The position numbers and the translations under genes were made by a program. Of a stretch of DNA of 50,998 nucleotides, positions 19,662 to 28,385 are shown piece after piece. Source of the stretch: Maribacter antarcticus DSM 21422. Its GTDB lineage: Bacteria > Bacteroidota > Bacteroidia > Flavobacteriales > Flavobacteriaceae. The stretch covers positions 1 to 50,998 of the forward strand of contig NZ_JHZC01000021.1 in the NCBI RefSeq assembly GCF_000621125.1, given 5' to 3'. The notes beneath the pieces were generated by a model, which saw only the letters and a program-made list of their open reading frames with translations, was not told the DNA's origin and did no database searches. Position 1 is the first letter of the stretch. Each line of letters begins with the position of its first letter.

Positions 19662-19674
19662 GCAAAAAACAGCA
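19662..19674 (+). promoter_or_regulatory. Candidate DeoR operator, copy 2 (GCAAAAAACAGCA)
   Basis: Identical to copy 1. It ends 18 bp before the nagB -7 box, so it overlaps the place where the -33 element would be. Binding here would block RNA polymerase at nagB. Confidence 0.55.
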
Positions 19675-19692
19675 TAAGCTAAAATTCTTGCT

Positions 19693-19700
19693 TATATTTG
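19693..19700 (+). promoter_or_regulatory. -7 box of the nagB promoter (TATATTTG)
   Basis: A perfect TAnnTTTG match on the plus strand, 34 nt before the nagB ATG. The -33 region overlaps the second GCAAAAAACAGCA copy. Confidence 0.6.
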
Positions 19701-19734
19701 CCTGATTTAAGAATCCAAACGAAACATACCTTTT

Positions 19735-21663
19735 ATGAAAATTGCTTCCGCCAAATCCCCTATTTCAATTGACTACAAACCTGTGGGTCAGTTCGAAGAA
19801 ACGCGTTATGAAAAAATCCATAATGCCATCTTTGCAGATTCCAACCATGCTTCCATAAAGGTTGCAGAGGAAATTGTGGAATTAATACGAAATAAACAAT
19901 CCCAAAACAAAACCTGTGTACTTGGTTTAGCAACGGGCTCCTCTCCTATTCGTGTTTATGAGGAATTGGTGCGGCAGCACAAGGAAGAAGGTCTTAGCTT
20001 TAAAAACGTGATTACTTTTAATCTGGACGAGTATTTACCCATGGAAAAAAGTAACATTCAGAGTTACCATTATTTTATGCACGAACATTTGTTCAATCAT
20101 GTAGATATCCCCGCAGAGAGCATACATATTCCAGATGGCACAGCGGCTTCTGAAGATACAGCAGCCTACTGTTTGGCCTATGATAAAAAAATAAAGGAAT
20201 TTGGAGGGCTGGATTTTCAGTTATTAGGAATTGGCCGTACTGGGCATGTCGGTTTTAATGAACCCGGATCGCACTACAATTCTGGCACTCGTGTTATTAC
20301 CTTGGATCACATTACCAGAGTAGATGCTGCACCATCTTTTTTAGGCATCGATAATGTTCCTCGAAAAGCAATCACTATGGGCATAGCCACAGTGCGAAAA
20401 TCTAAGCGTATAGTCTTATTAGGTTGGGGACAAAATAAAGCAGATATCCTTAAACAAACCATAGAGGGTGAAATCACATCCCATGTGCCTGCTACCTATC
20501 TACAAAATCATGATAATTGTACTTTTGTTTTGGATACTGGCGCTGGTAGTGAACTTACACGCAATAAAACACCTTGGCTTGTTGGTGCCTGCAAATGGAC
20601 GGAGGAATTAAAGGCTAAGGCAATTATCTGGCTTTGTGATAATACCGGAAAGACAATTTTGAGTTTAACAGACAAAGATTATAATGATAATGGCATGGCA
20701 GAACTCCTACTGGAAGGGGATTCTTACGATCTTAACATTTCTATGTTCAACAAACTACAACATAGTATTACGGGTTGGCCAGGAGGCAAACCAAAAGCCG
20801 ATGACACCTACAGGCCAGAACGCGCAACACCTGATAAGAAAAGAGTTATTATCTTTAGTCCACACCCAGACGACGATGTTATTTCTATGGGAGGAACATT
20901 TGACAGGCTGGTCGAACAAGGGCACGAAGTACATGTTGTGTATCAAACTTCTGGTAATATTGCCGTTTCTGATACGGATGCCAGAAAATATGCAGAAATA
21001 GCCATGCAGATAAACCCTTCCGACAAAGCAAAAGAAATTATTGATTCTATTGCTCAAAAAAGGGAAAGTGAAGTTGATTCCTTACCCGTTCGGAAATTAA
21101 AAGGGAATATAAGAAAAGGGGAATCTTACGCGGCTACGCGTTATGTAGGCTTGGAGGACACCAATGTTCATTTCTTAGACCTTCCGTTTTACGAAACTGG
21201 CACCATTAAAAAGAAGAATTTATCAGATGCCGATGTTGCTATCATGACCGAAATCATCAAGGAATTGAAACCACATCAAATTTATGCAGCAGGTGATCTT
21301 GCAGATCCTCACGGCACCCATAAAGTATGTTTAGATGCTGTTTTTGCAGCTTTAGAAGAGTTGAAATCTGAACCATTCTTAACCGATTGTTGGGTATGGC
21401 TGTACCGTGGTGCATGGCACGAATGGGATATCCATGAAATTGAAATGTGTGTGCCTATGAGCCCTGCACAGGTAATTAAAAAGAGAAATGCAATTTTTGC
21501 CCATCAATCCCAAAAAGATGGCGTTATGTTTCAAGGAGACGATGCAAGGGAATTTTGGATGCGGGCCGAGGAACGCAACAAGGATACAGCTAACAAATAC
21601 AAGGCGCTGGGAATGTCGGCTTATGCGGCAATGGAAGCTTTTGTAAGATACAAGTTTAATTAA
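19735..21663 (+). CDS. nagB: Glucosamine-6-phosphate deaminase fused to PIG-L/LmbE deacetylase-like domain
   Basis: Residues about 25-300 are the NagB domain, which converts GlcN-6-P to fructose-6-P and ammonia: LGLATGSSPIRVYEEL (63-78), NLDEY (96-100, active-site Asp98), and GIGRTGHVGFNEPGS (165-179). At 642 residues it is over twice the length of E. coli NagB. The extra C-terminal half, about residues 365-600, is a PIG-L/LmbE-type N-acetylglucosaminyl deacetylase fold: IIFSPHPDDDVISMGG carries the metal-binding PHPDD near 376-380, and ADPHGTH (523-529) supplies the distal histidine. Key metal ligands look intact, so the domain could be active. Long NagB proteins of this kind are known in Bacteroidota. 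No nagA gene is in the cluster, so the domain may deacetylate GlcNAc-6-P; that is inference. Confidence 0.93.
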   Translation: MKIASAKSPISIDYKPVGQFEETRYEKIHNAIFADSNHASIKVAEEIVELIRNKQSQNKTCVLGLATGSSPIRVYEELVRQHKEEGLSFKNVITFNLDEYLPMEKSNIQSYHYFMHEHLFNHVDIPAESIHIPDGTAASEDTAAYCLAYDKKIKEFGGLDFQLLGIGRTGHVGFNEPGSHYNSGTRVITLDHITRVDAAPSFLGIDNVPRKAITMGIATVRKSKRIVLLGWGQNKADILKQTIEGEITSHVPATYLQNHDNCTFVLDTGAGSELTRNKTPWLVGACKWTEELKAKAIIWLCDNTGKTILSLTDKDYNDNGMAELLLEGDSYDLNISMFNKLQHSITGWPGGKPKADDTYRPERATPDKKRVIIFSPHPDDDVISMGGTFDRLVEQGHEVHVVYQTSGNIAVSDTDARKYAEIAMQINPSDKAKEIIDSIAQKRESEVDSLPVRKLKGNIRKGESYAATRYVGLEDTNVHFLDLPFYETGTIKKKNLSDADVAIMTEIIKELKPHQIYAAGDLADPHGTHKVCLDAVFAALEELKSEPFLTDCWVWLYRGAWHEWDIHEIEMCVPMSPAQVIKKRNAIFAHQSQKDGVMFQGDDAREFWMRAEERNKDTANKYKALGMSAYAAMEAFVRYKFN

Positions 21664-21680
21664 ATTTCAATCTATCCCTA

Positions 21681-21716
21681 AAAGGTCTATTTTAGTTCAA
21701 AATAGACCTTTTTTTT
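21681..21716 (+). terminator. Intrinsic terminator inside the nagB-anmK gene run
   Basis: A 13-bp perfect stem (21681-21693 and 21699-21711, loop AGTTC) followed by a T run through 21716. It lies directly after nagB and ends only 7 nt before the ATG of the next gene (21724). Genes downstream must therefore rely on read-through, regulated antitermination or a promoter that overlaps this hairpin. Confidence 0.8.
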
Positions 21717-21723
21717 GTTATAT

Positions 21724-23256
21724 ATGCGACACTTTCTACTCCTTTTATTGGCTGTTTTATTATGTAATTCTTGTGGAATATTGCACACTAAAATACCCCA
21801 ACCCAAAAGAGAATTTAGAGGCGTTTGGGTCGCCACTGTCGTAAACATTGATTGGCCTAAAAAGGGAATAGACACTGCCGAAAAACAAAAAAAGGATTTT
21901 CTGGATATTCTAGATTTTTATGCCAATCTAAAGTATAATGCCGTCATTGTTCAGGTACGTGCATCAGGAGATGCTTTTTATAAATCTGAATTTGCTCCAT
22001 GGTCGCGCTTTTTAACTGGGGAAGAAGGCAAACCTTCCGCTTGGAAAGAGGACAATCTGGATTGGATGATTAATGAAGCCCATAAAAGAGGAATGGAATT
22101 TCATGCTTGGCTAAATCCATATCGAGCAACTTTTGATATGAAAACCGATATCCTCAGTAATACACATGACTACTGTACAAATCCGGATTGGATGGTGAAA
22201 TACGGAAAAAAATACTACTATAATCCCGGACTTCCAGAGGTAAGGGAACGTTTTTTAAATGTCATAGAAGAAATAGTTATCGAATACAATATAGACGCAG
22301 TTCATTTTGATGATTACTTTTATCCCTACAAAATTAAAGATTTGGTTTTTCAGGATTCTTTGGCGTTTGACACTTACGGAAAGCCTAATCAATCGTTAGA
22401 CGACTGGCGAAGAAGCAACATAGATTCCTTAGTAAAAGAGGTAAGCCAAACCATTAAAACAGTAAAACCATGGGTTCAATTTGGTATTAGTCCATTTGGG
22501 GTATGGAAAAATAATTCTACAGACCCTCGCGGCTCAGATACACAGGCGGGACAAACAACCTACGAAGACTTGTACGCAGACCCCATACTTTGGATGCAAG
22601 AAGGATGGATTGACTATTTGGCACCACAGGTGTATTGGAGTATGGATTTTCCCGCTGCGTCACACAGAAAAATAGTGGACTGGTGGGCAAAAAATAATAA
22701 CGACACCAACCTTTACATAGGCAATGGGGCCTATAAGATAAGAAACAACAGTGATGTGGCATGGGAGCGTAAAAAAGAACTTCCAGAGCAAATGACATTG
22801 GCACGAAAGACTTCAAAAATACAAGGGAATATACTTTTTAGTGCAAGATCATTGATGAACGATAATCCTGATGTTGTAAGCTATTTAAAAAAAAAATACT
22901 ATAAATTTCCTTCTTTACCTCCAGCACCTATAACTAATACCGGTTCTATTTCAAAAGACATACAATTAGTTTCCAAAAATCGAACACGTAATTCCATACA
23001 ACTAACGTTTAAAGGTATTGATGATAAGTCCTATGCTTTGTTGTATGCATCAAGCAAAAGGGTTAAATCGGAGTACCCGATGAAAAAGCTGATACGAAAA
23101 TTACATATCAAAGGAAATTCAGAACAAATTAAGCTCCCTAGTGATATCACTTCCAATCGTTACCTTGCCATTACATTTTTAGACAAATACGGTAAGGAAA
23201 GTTCCCCGATAGTAATCCAACCAAAAAAATTAACCAAAAATGATACAAAAAAATAA
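21724..23256 (+). CDS. GHL10 (DUF187) family 10-like glycosyl hydrolase lipoprotein
   Basis: A predicted periplasmic glycan hydrolase of 510 residues. It is related to YngK and to E. coli DigH (YddW), which acts on peptide-free peptidoglycan strands. The family opening FRGVWVATVVNIDWPKKG follows the signal peptide, and the (beta/alpha)8 segments NAVIVQVRASGDAFY, EFHAWLNPYRA, VHFDDYFYPY and FGISPFGVWKN are clear. The signal peptide is lipoprotein-like with Cys17 (CNSC). I chose ATG 21724 over a TTG 9 nt upstream because the TTG falls at the end of the terminator T run. It overlaps ampG by 17 nt. By context it probably releases glycan fragments that feed AmpG and NagZ. Confidence 0.87.
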   Translation: MRHFLLLLLAVLLCNSCGILHTKIPQPKREFRGVWVATVVNIDWPKKGIDTAEKQKKDFLDILDFYANLKYNAVIVQVRASGDAFYKSEFAPWSRFLTGEEGKPSAWKEDNLDWMINEAHKRGMEFHAWLNPYRATFDMKTDILSNTHDYCTNPDWMVKYGKKYYYNPGLPEVRERFLNVIEEIVIEYNIDAVHFDDYFYPYKIKDLVFQDSLAFDTYGKPNQSLDDWRRSNIDSLVKEVSQTIKTVKPWVQFGISPFGVWKNNSTDPRGSDTQAGQTTYEDLYADPILWMQEGWIDYLAPQVYWSMDFPAASHRKIVDWWAKNNNDTNLYIGNGAYKIRNNSDVAWERKKELPEQMTLARKTSKIQGNILFSARSLMNDNPDVVSYLKKKYYKFPSLPPAPITNTGSISKDIQLVSKNRTRNSIQLTFKGIDDKSYALLYASSKRVKSEYPMKKLIRKLHIKGNSEQIKLPSDITSNRYLAITFLDKYGKESSPIVIQPKKLTKNDTKK

Positions 23257-24520
23257 ATGGGCTTGGGCTTGGGTACCCACACTTTACTTTGCCCAAGGGT
23301 TGCCTTATGCATTAGTGGTTACTGTATCGGTAATTATGTACAAAAGGTTAGGTTTTAGTAATTCTGACTTAGGGCTATATACTAGTTTATTGTATTTACC
23401 GTGGGTCATAAAACCGTTGTGGAGTCCGTTTGTTGATTTAAAAAGCACGAAACGTAATTGGTTTTTAGGAATGCAATTACTCGCCTCCGTAGCGCTTTTA
23501 GCTATAGGACTTACATTACCAACAAATATTTTTTTTGTTACAAGTTTAGCCTGTTTTTGGATGGTTGCCTTTGCCTCTGCTACAAATGATATTGCTACAG
23601 ATGGCTACTATATGATAGGACTTACGGAAGACAAGCAGTCATTTTTTGTTGGAATGCGGTCTGTCTTTTATAAACTAGCCAGTGTAACGGGACAAGGTTT
23701 ACTGGTCGTGTTAGCCGGGTTTTTGGAAAACAAATATGGAGATAATACCAAAGCTTGGTCCTACACCATGCTGTGTGCAGGTTCTTTGATGTTGCTTATG
23801 ACCTTATCTAACTTTTTTGTGACTCCAAAATTTGAAAGCTCAAGAGCCATCTCATTAGAAAAACCAAAGGGTTTTTTAGAGGTTTTTATTTCCTTCTTTA
23901 AAAAACCTGGTATGCGTATCGCTATCGCATTTATTCTATTTTTTAGATTGGGTGAATCTCAATTAGTAAAAATGGCTTCTCCTTTCCTGCTAGACCCTAC
24001 CTCTGTTGGCGGATTAGGATATAGCACATCGGAAGTGGGTACTATTTACGGGACCATTGGCGTTGTCTTTTTAACAGTAGGTGGTATTCTAGGCGGAATA
24101 TTAATCTCGCGCCAAGGATTAAAAAAATGGATGCTACCCATGCTAATTTCGCTAAATGCTCCCAATGCACTTTATGCGTTATTAGCCCTTACCGGAACAA
24201 CAGAAATCTGGGCAGTAGTAGGAACCGTTATTGTGGAACAATTTGGCTACGGCTTTGGTATTTCAGGTTTTATGGTATACTTGATTTACGTTGCCGAAGG
24301 AAATTCTAAAACGTCTCACTATGCACTTGCTACCGGTTTTATGGCTTTAGGGATGATGCTACCAGGTTTGATAAGTGGTTACGTTCAGGAATGGCTTGGC
24401 TATGACGGTTTCTTCATTTGGGTAGTAGTAGCGGCTTTCCCAGCATTTGTTATCCTAAGATACATTAAATATCCCGCCGATTTTGGCAAAGCAAAAGAGA
24501 AAAATGAGCAAAATATATAA
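23240..24520 (+). CDS. ampG: AmpG-like muropeptide permease (MFS)
   Basis: A 12-helix major facilitator transporter of 426 residues, close to the AmpG family: the N-terminal segment WVPTLYFAQGLPYALV, PWVIKPLWSPFVD after the second helix, and ATNDIATDGYYMIGLTE in the first half are hallmark AmpG sequences. AmpG imports GlcNAc-anhydroMurNAc (with or without peptide) across the inner membrane. The gene starts inside the last 17 nt of the GHL10 gene and its own last 17 nt overlap the start of nagZ, so all three should be translationally coupled. The neighbourhood (murQ, nagZ, anmK) supports the murein-recycling assignment over another sugar or siderophore substrate. Confidence 0.9.
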   Translation: MIQKNKWAWAWVPTLYFAQGLPYALVVTVSVIMYKRLGFSNSDLGLYTSLLYLPWVIKPLWSPFVDLKSTKRNWFLGMQLLASVALLAIGLTLPTNIFFVTSLACFWMVAFASATNDIATDGYYMIGLTEDKQSFFVGMRSVFYKLASVTGQGLLVVLAGFLENKYGDNTKAWSYTMLCAGSLMLLMTLSNFFVTPKFESSRAISLEKPKGFLEVFISFFKKPGMRIAIAFILFFRLGESQLVKMASPFLLDPTSVGGLGYSTSEVGTIYGTIGVVFLTVGGILGGILISRQGLKKWMLPMLISLNAPNALYALLALTGTTEIWAVVGTVIVEQFGYGFGISGFMVYLIYVAEGNSKTSHYALATGFMALGMMLPGLISGYVQEWLGYDGFFIWVVVAAFPAFVILRYIKYPADFGKAKEKNEQNI

Positions 24521-26063
24521 TTACGATGTAATGAAAGAGCGCCTTTCAACGATAGAAAAAGTAGGGCAACTTTTTATGCCCGCCGCTTTTATAAACGATA
24601 CCGAAGCCGAAATACTCCAATTGGAAAAATTGATAGAAACGCATCGCATTGGCAGCCTGTGTTTTTTCCACTCCCGTGCAAGTGCGGCAACCAATTATGA
24701 AGGCAAGAATAAGGTGGTTTACAACGAAAATAGTTTTGAAACGCTACAGAATTTGATTCAACGGTATCAGTCCATTTCTAAATATCCATTGCTCATAGCC
24801 ATTGATGCCGAATGGGGCCTGGCAATGCGAATAGAAAATACACCTCAGTATCCGTATGGGATTACCTTGGGCGCCATACAAGACAACAAAGCGCTTATTT
24901 TTGAGGTTGGTGCACACATTGCAAAAGACTGCAAAGCAGCAGGAATCCATTGGAATTTGGCTCCCGTGGTAGACATAAATAACAATCCAGACAACCCCGT
25001 AATCGGTTACCGTTCCTTTGGAGAAAATCGTGACTTGGTAACTCAAAAAGCCATTGCTTTTGTTAAAGGAACTGAAAGTGAAGGTATTCTTACGAGTATC
25101 AAGCATTTTCCAGGTCATGGAGATACAGCTACGGATTCCCACTTAGGGCTTCCGGTAATAGCAAAAACAAAAAGTGAACTACTAGAAAACGAACTGTATC
25201 CGTTTCAACAACTTATAAACGAAGGCGTTGATTCCGTTATGGCAGGACACCTTTCGGTTCCAAGTCTGACCACAACAGATGACCGACCGTCAAGCATAAA
25301 TAAAAATATTATTACGGAGGTGCTTAGAAATGAAATGGGTTACACGGGTGTGGTAATTTCGGATGCGTTAAATATGCGTGCAGTTTCTAAACATTATCCT
25401 GACAGAGGAGTGTTAGAATGGCTTGCCTTTGATGCTGGGAACGATGTACTTTGTTTCGCTGAGCATACGGCTGAAGGGATTGAAAAAATTCTAAATAATG
25501 CTACAAAAGAACAAATAAATACTAGTTTTAACCGTGTTTGGAAACTAAAGGAGAAAGCGTTTCAAAATACAAATTCAAATTCAAAATTGGATGTTGCTAG
25601 CTGCTCGGTATTAAACCGAAAATTAGCAGAAAAAAGCCTGACCCTTTTACATGGCTTAGAAACAGATATTTCAGAATTCAGAAATACCGATTTCTGTACC
25701 CTAACGATTAAACGTTTTTCAGAAGCTAATGAAGCTCAAGAAATCCTTAGTGCTTTGGAGACAACCAAGCAAGAAGTAACGGATGAAGAACATATTCTTT
25801 TACTGCTCACCCCACCAACAGTAAAGCCAACGAACAATTTTGGATTTCTTAATCAAGAGCTCGATTTCATCAACCAGATGATTGCTACTAAAAAAGTAGT
25901 GCTTTATCATTTTGGAAATCCATTAGCACTAAGAACTATTCATGCAAAAGGAACCTTAGCCACAGTTATCGTTTATCAAGACTTTAAGGAATTTCAAGAT
26001 GTAGCCACGGAACACTTTTTAGGAAAAGTAGAAGCGGTAGGAAAATTACCTGTAACGCTATAA
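24504..26063 (+). CDS. nagZ: Beta-N-acetylhexosaminidase, GH3 (NagZ)
   Basis: Splits GlcNAc from anhydroMurNAc (peptides) in the cytoplasm; there is no signal peptide. Using ATG 24504 the protein has 519 residues. The NagZ signature KHFPGHGDT (200-208) is followed by Asp211-Ser-His213, the Asp/His acid-base pair of GH3 NagZ enzymes, and the nucleophile is Asp287 in VVISDALNM. The protein is longer than the ~340-residue E. coli enzyme because of a C-terminal domain (about residues 370-519) with few recognisable residues, likely a degenerate GH3 C-terminal domain. An upstream in-frame TTG at 24483 is a poorer start. It overlaps ampG by 17 nt, and anmK follows 18 bp later. Confidence 0.92.
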   Translation: MSKIYNYDVMKERLSTIEKVGQLFMPAAFINDTEAEILQLEKLIETHRIGSLCFFHSRASAATNYEGKNKVVYNENSFETLQNLIQRYQSISKYPLLIAIDAEWGLAMRIENTPQYPYGITLGAIQDNKALIFEVGAHIAKDCKAAGIHWNLAPVVDINNNPDNPVIGYRSFGENRDLVTQKAIAFVKGTESEGILTSIKHFPGHGDTATDSHLGLPVIAKTKSELLENELYPFQQLINEGVDSVMAGHLSVPSLTTTDDRPSSINKNIITEVLRNEMGYTGVVISDALNMRAVSKHYPDRGVLEWLAFDAGNDVLCFAEHTAEGIEKILNNATKEQINTSFNRVWKLKEKAFQNTNSNSKLDVASCSVLNRKLAEKSLTLLHGLETDISEFRNTDFCTLTIKRFSEANEAQEILSALETTKQEVTDEEHILLLLTPPTVKPTNNFGFLNQELDFINQMIATKKVVLYHFGNPLALRTIHAKGTLATVIVYQDFKEFQDVATEHFLGKVEAVGKLPVTL

Positions 26064-26081
26064 ATCAAAAAATCCAAACCT

Positions 26082-27158
26082 ATGAAAACTCATAAAATTT
26101 TAGGACTGATGTCCGGCACCTCTTTAGACGGTCTGGATTTGGCCTATTGCCATTTCACAGAAGGAAAAGGCGTTTGGACTTTTGATATCGTAAACACAAA
26201 GAGTATTCCCTATGCAACAAAACAGCAAACCGAACTTAAAGATGCAATACACTTAAGTGTTGAAGACCTGTTTCAACTACACAACAGCTATGGCACTTGG
26301 CTGGGGGAACAAGTACTATCTTTTATAGAAAAAAACCAGGTTGCCGTAGACTATGTAGCAAGCCATGGTCATACGACGCACCATAGACCAGAACTTGGTT
26401 TTACGGTACAGATTGGTTCTGGACAACATTTAGCAAACGCGGCTAAACAGCATGTTATATGTGATTTTAGAACAAACGATATCGCCCTTGGAGGGCAAGG
26501 TGCCCCACTTGTACCTATAGGAGACCAACTACTATTCAAAGAGTATGATTTCTGTTTGAACTTGGGAGGAATAAGCAATATATCTTTTGATGTCAAAGGA
26601 AAACGAATTGCCTATGACATCGGTTTGGCTAATATGATTCTTAATTATATTACGCGTAAAATCAACTTAGCATACGATAAAGGCGGCGTATTGGCACGTT
26701 CTGGAAATATCAATCCGGAAATGCTGCGAAAATTAAACGGTTTAAACTACTATCTCCTACCCCATCCAAAATCTATTGGGTATGAATGGTTTTTGGAACA
26801 AGTAGTTCCAATTGTAGATAGTACCGAGGCAACTACAGAAGACTTATTGCACACATCAATCCATCATATTTGCGAAAAAATTACACAACAAATACAGCAG
26901 AATACAATAACATCTGGTCAAAAAGTACTAGTCACGGGAGGTGGCGCCTTAAATACTTTTTTAGTAGATACACTAACCGATAAAATAGGTTCGGAAATCC
27001 GAATAGTGGTTCCAGAAAAAAAACTAATCAACTTTAAAGAAGCTATGGTATTTGCCTTTATGGGCGCACTTAGAGCTGAAAAAAAAGTGAATGTATTTAG
27101 TTCCGTTACAGGGGCTACAAGAAATTCATCTAGTGGTGTCCTTTATTTGCCAGGTTAA
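26082..27158 (+). CDS. anmK: Anhydro-N-acetylmuramic acid kinase
   Basis: Phosphorylates and opens 1,6-anhydro-MurNAc with ATP to form MurNAc-6-phosphate, the substrate of MurQ. It has 358 residues, near the family norm. The ASKHA-fold phosphate loop GLMSGTSLDGLDLAYC is at residues 7-22. Also clear are ASHGHTTHHRP, DFRTNDIALGGQGAPLVPIGD, NLGGISNIS and VTGGGALNTFL. The segment YDIGLANMILNY holds the expected catalytic Asp but differs from the DTGPGN form of proteobacterial enzymes. It is the last gene of the GHL10-ampG-nagZ-anmK run and ends 4 bp from the convergent efflux gene, with no room for a terminator between them. Confidence 0.95.
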   Translation: MKTHKILGLMSGTSLDGLDLAYCHFTEGKGVWTFDIVNTKSIPYATKQQTELKDAIHLSVEDLFQLHNSYGTWLGEQVLSFIEKNQVAVDYVASHGHTTHHRPELGFTVQIGSGQHLANAAKQHVICDFRTNDIALGGQGAPLVPIGDQLLFKEYDFCLNLGGISNISFDVKGKRIAYDIGLANMILNYITRKINLAYDKGGVLARSGNINPEMLRKLNGLNYYLLPHPKSIGYEWFLEQVVPIVDSTEATTEDLLHTSIHHICEKITQQIQQNTITSGQKVLVTGGGALNTFLVDTLTDKIGSEIRIVVPEKKLINFKEAMVFAFMGALRAEKKVNVFSSVTGATRNSSSGVLYLPG

Positions 27159-27162
27159 GTTA

Positions 27163-28380
27163 TTAGCTTGTTGTTTTATTAATCTGTGAGGGTTTTGTTC
27201 GAAATATAAGAAACAAGGTCGTGGATAAAAATCCGCATGCACCCAAACCTACGAATAAAGGCCATACCGTTTCTTGAACAAAACTTCCCACATACAGGGA
27301 AATAGGTATGGATAAAATTGTGGAAATAAATCCGGTTATGGCCGCGCCAATTCCTGCAATATGACCTATTGGCTGCATGGCTATAGAACGCATATTCCCC
27401 CATACAAAACCCAAGGAAAAAAATAAGGATGCTAAGAAGCATAATAAAATTGGCAAACCTGGGTTGGGCTTTCCAAAAAATAATACAGCATACGTAAGGG
27501 CTACCAAAGTAAAAAGAATAAGTGCATATAAGGCTAATTTCCGCATTCCAAAACGCACTACAAGTGTACCGTTGAGGAAAGTGGATAGCCCGATGGAAAG
27601 CGCCAAGCCTGCAAAAATATAGGGAAACGAATCCTTTAAATTATATTGGTCTTCAAAAACATGTTGTGCAGAACTCAGATACACCAAAAAAGAGCCGGTA
27701 ATAAATCCTGAAACCATGGTACACGCCACCGTTTCGGTATACTTAAATATCTCTTTGGTTCCCTTTATGAAAATCGACAGAGAAAAAGGAACTTTATACT
27801 CCGGCTTCAATGTTTCTACCTGTCGCTTCCAAAACCAAATCCCTACCACCAGAGCAAAAAAGAGTTGCATGTAGAATATGGCCTCCCATCCCATAGTTTC
27901 TAAAATAACCTTGCCAATAGCTGGAGCAACAACAGGAATTAAAATAAAAAAGGCAGTAACAAAAGACATGATTTTGGCCATGTAATCACCTGAATAGGTG
28001 TCTCGTATAATAGAAATACTGACTGTTCTGGGTGCAGAAAGTCCTATCCCTTGTAAAATCCTACCTACCACCATCCATTCAAGAGAAGGAGCCAAAACAC
28101 ATAGAATACTCGCAAAAGCGAAAAGAACAAACCCAATATACACCACAGGCTTTCTACCATAACTATCAGATAGTGGACCAAAGAAAAGTTGTCCAAAACC
28201 CAAGCCTAAAAAAATCATGACGATTAATAGTTGATTATCCGTAGGATTCAAACTATTAATACTAATACCTATTTCCGCTATGGCTGGCAATAATGCATCT
28301 ATAGACAACGCTACAATAGACATCAGAGATGCCATAAGGGCTATAAATTCAAAATTAGGTTTTACCTGCTCGTTTTGCAT
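27163..28380 (-). CDS. Bcr/CflA-type multidrug efflux MFS transporter
   Basis: A 405-residue drug:H+ antiporter-like transporter with about 12 membrane helices. The Bcr/CflA signature is visible: FGPLSDSYGRKPVVYIG in the loop after helix 2, and the motif-C-like RILQGIGLSAPRTVSISIIRD in helices 4 and 5. Substrate is unknown; the family exports bicyclomycin, chloramphenicol, sulfonamides or cysteine-like compounds. It is transcribed alone, convergent with anmK and divergent from udk. A perfect TACTTTTG box ends 5 nt before the ATG, predicting a leaderless mRNA and supporting this start. Confidence 0.88.
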   Translation of the reverse strand: MQNEQVKPNFEFIALMASLMSIVALSIDALLPAIAEIGISINSLNPTDNQLLIVMIFLGLGFGQLFFGPLSDSYGRKPVVYIGFVLFAFASILCVLAPSLEWMVVGRILQGIGLSAPRTVSISIIRDTYSGDYMAKIMSFVTAFFILIPVVAPAIGKVILETMGWEAIFYMQLFFALVVGIWFWKRQVETLKPEYKVPFSLSIFIKGTKEIFKYTETVACTMVSGFITGSFLVYLSSAQHVFEDQYNLKDSFPYIFAGLALSIGLSTFLNGTLVVRFGMRKLALYALILFTLVALTYAVLFFGKPNPGLPILLCFLASLFFSLGFVWGNMRSIAMQPIGHIAGIGAAITGFISTILSIPISLYVGSFVQETVWPLFVGLGACGFLSTTLFLIFRTKPSQINKTTS

Positions 28381-28385
28381 AAATG

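Noticed and set aside
19640..19674. Repeated GCAAAAAACAGCA as a mini CRISPR or iteron array
   Set aside because: Only two direct copies of 13 nt with a 9-nt spacer, located between divergent promoters; an operator explains it better.
21709..21717. TTTTTTTTG before the GHL10 start as another abutting -7 box
   Set aside because: It lacks the TA of TAnnTTTG and is the T run of the nagB terminator.
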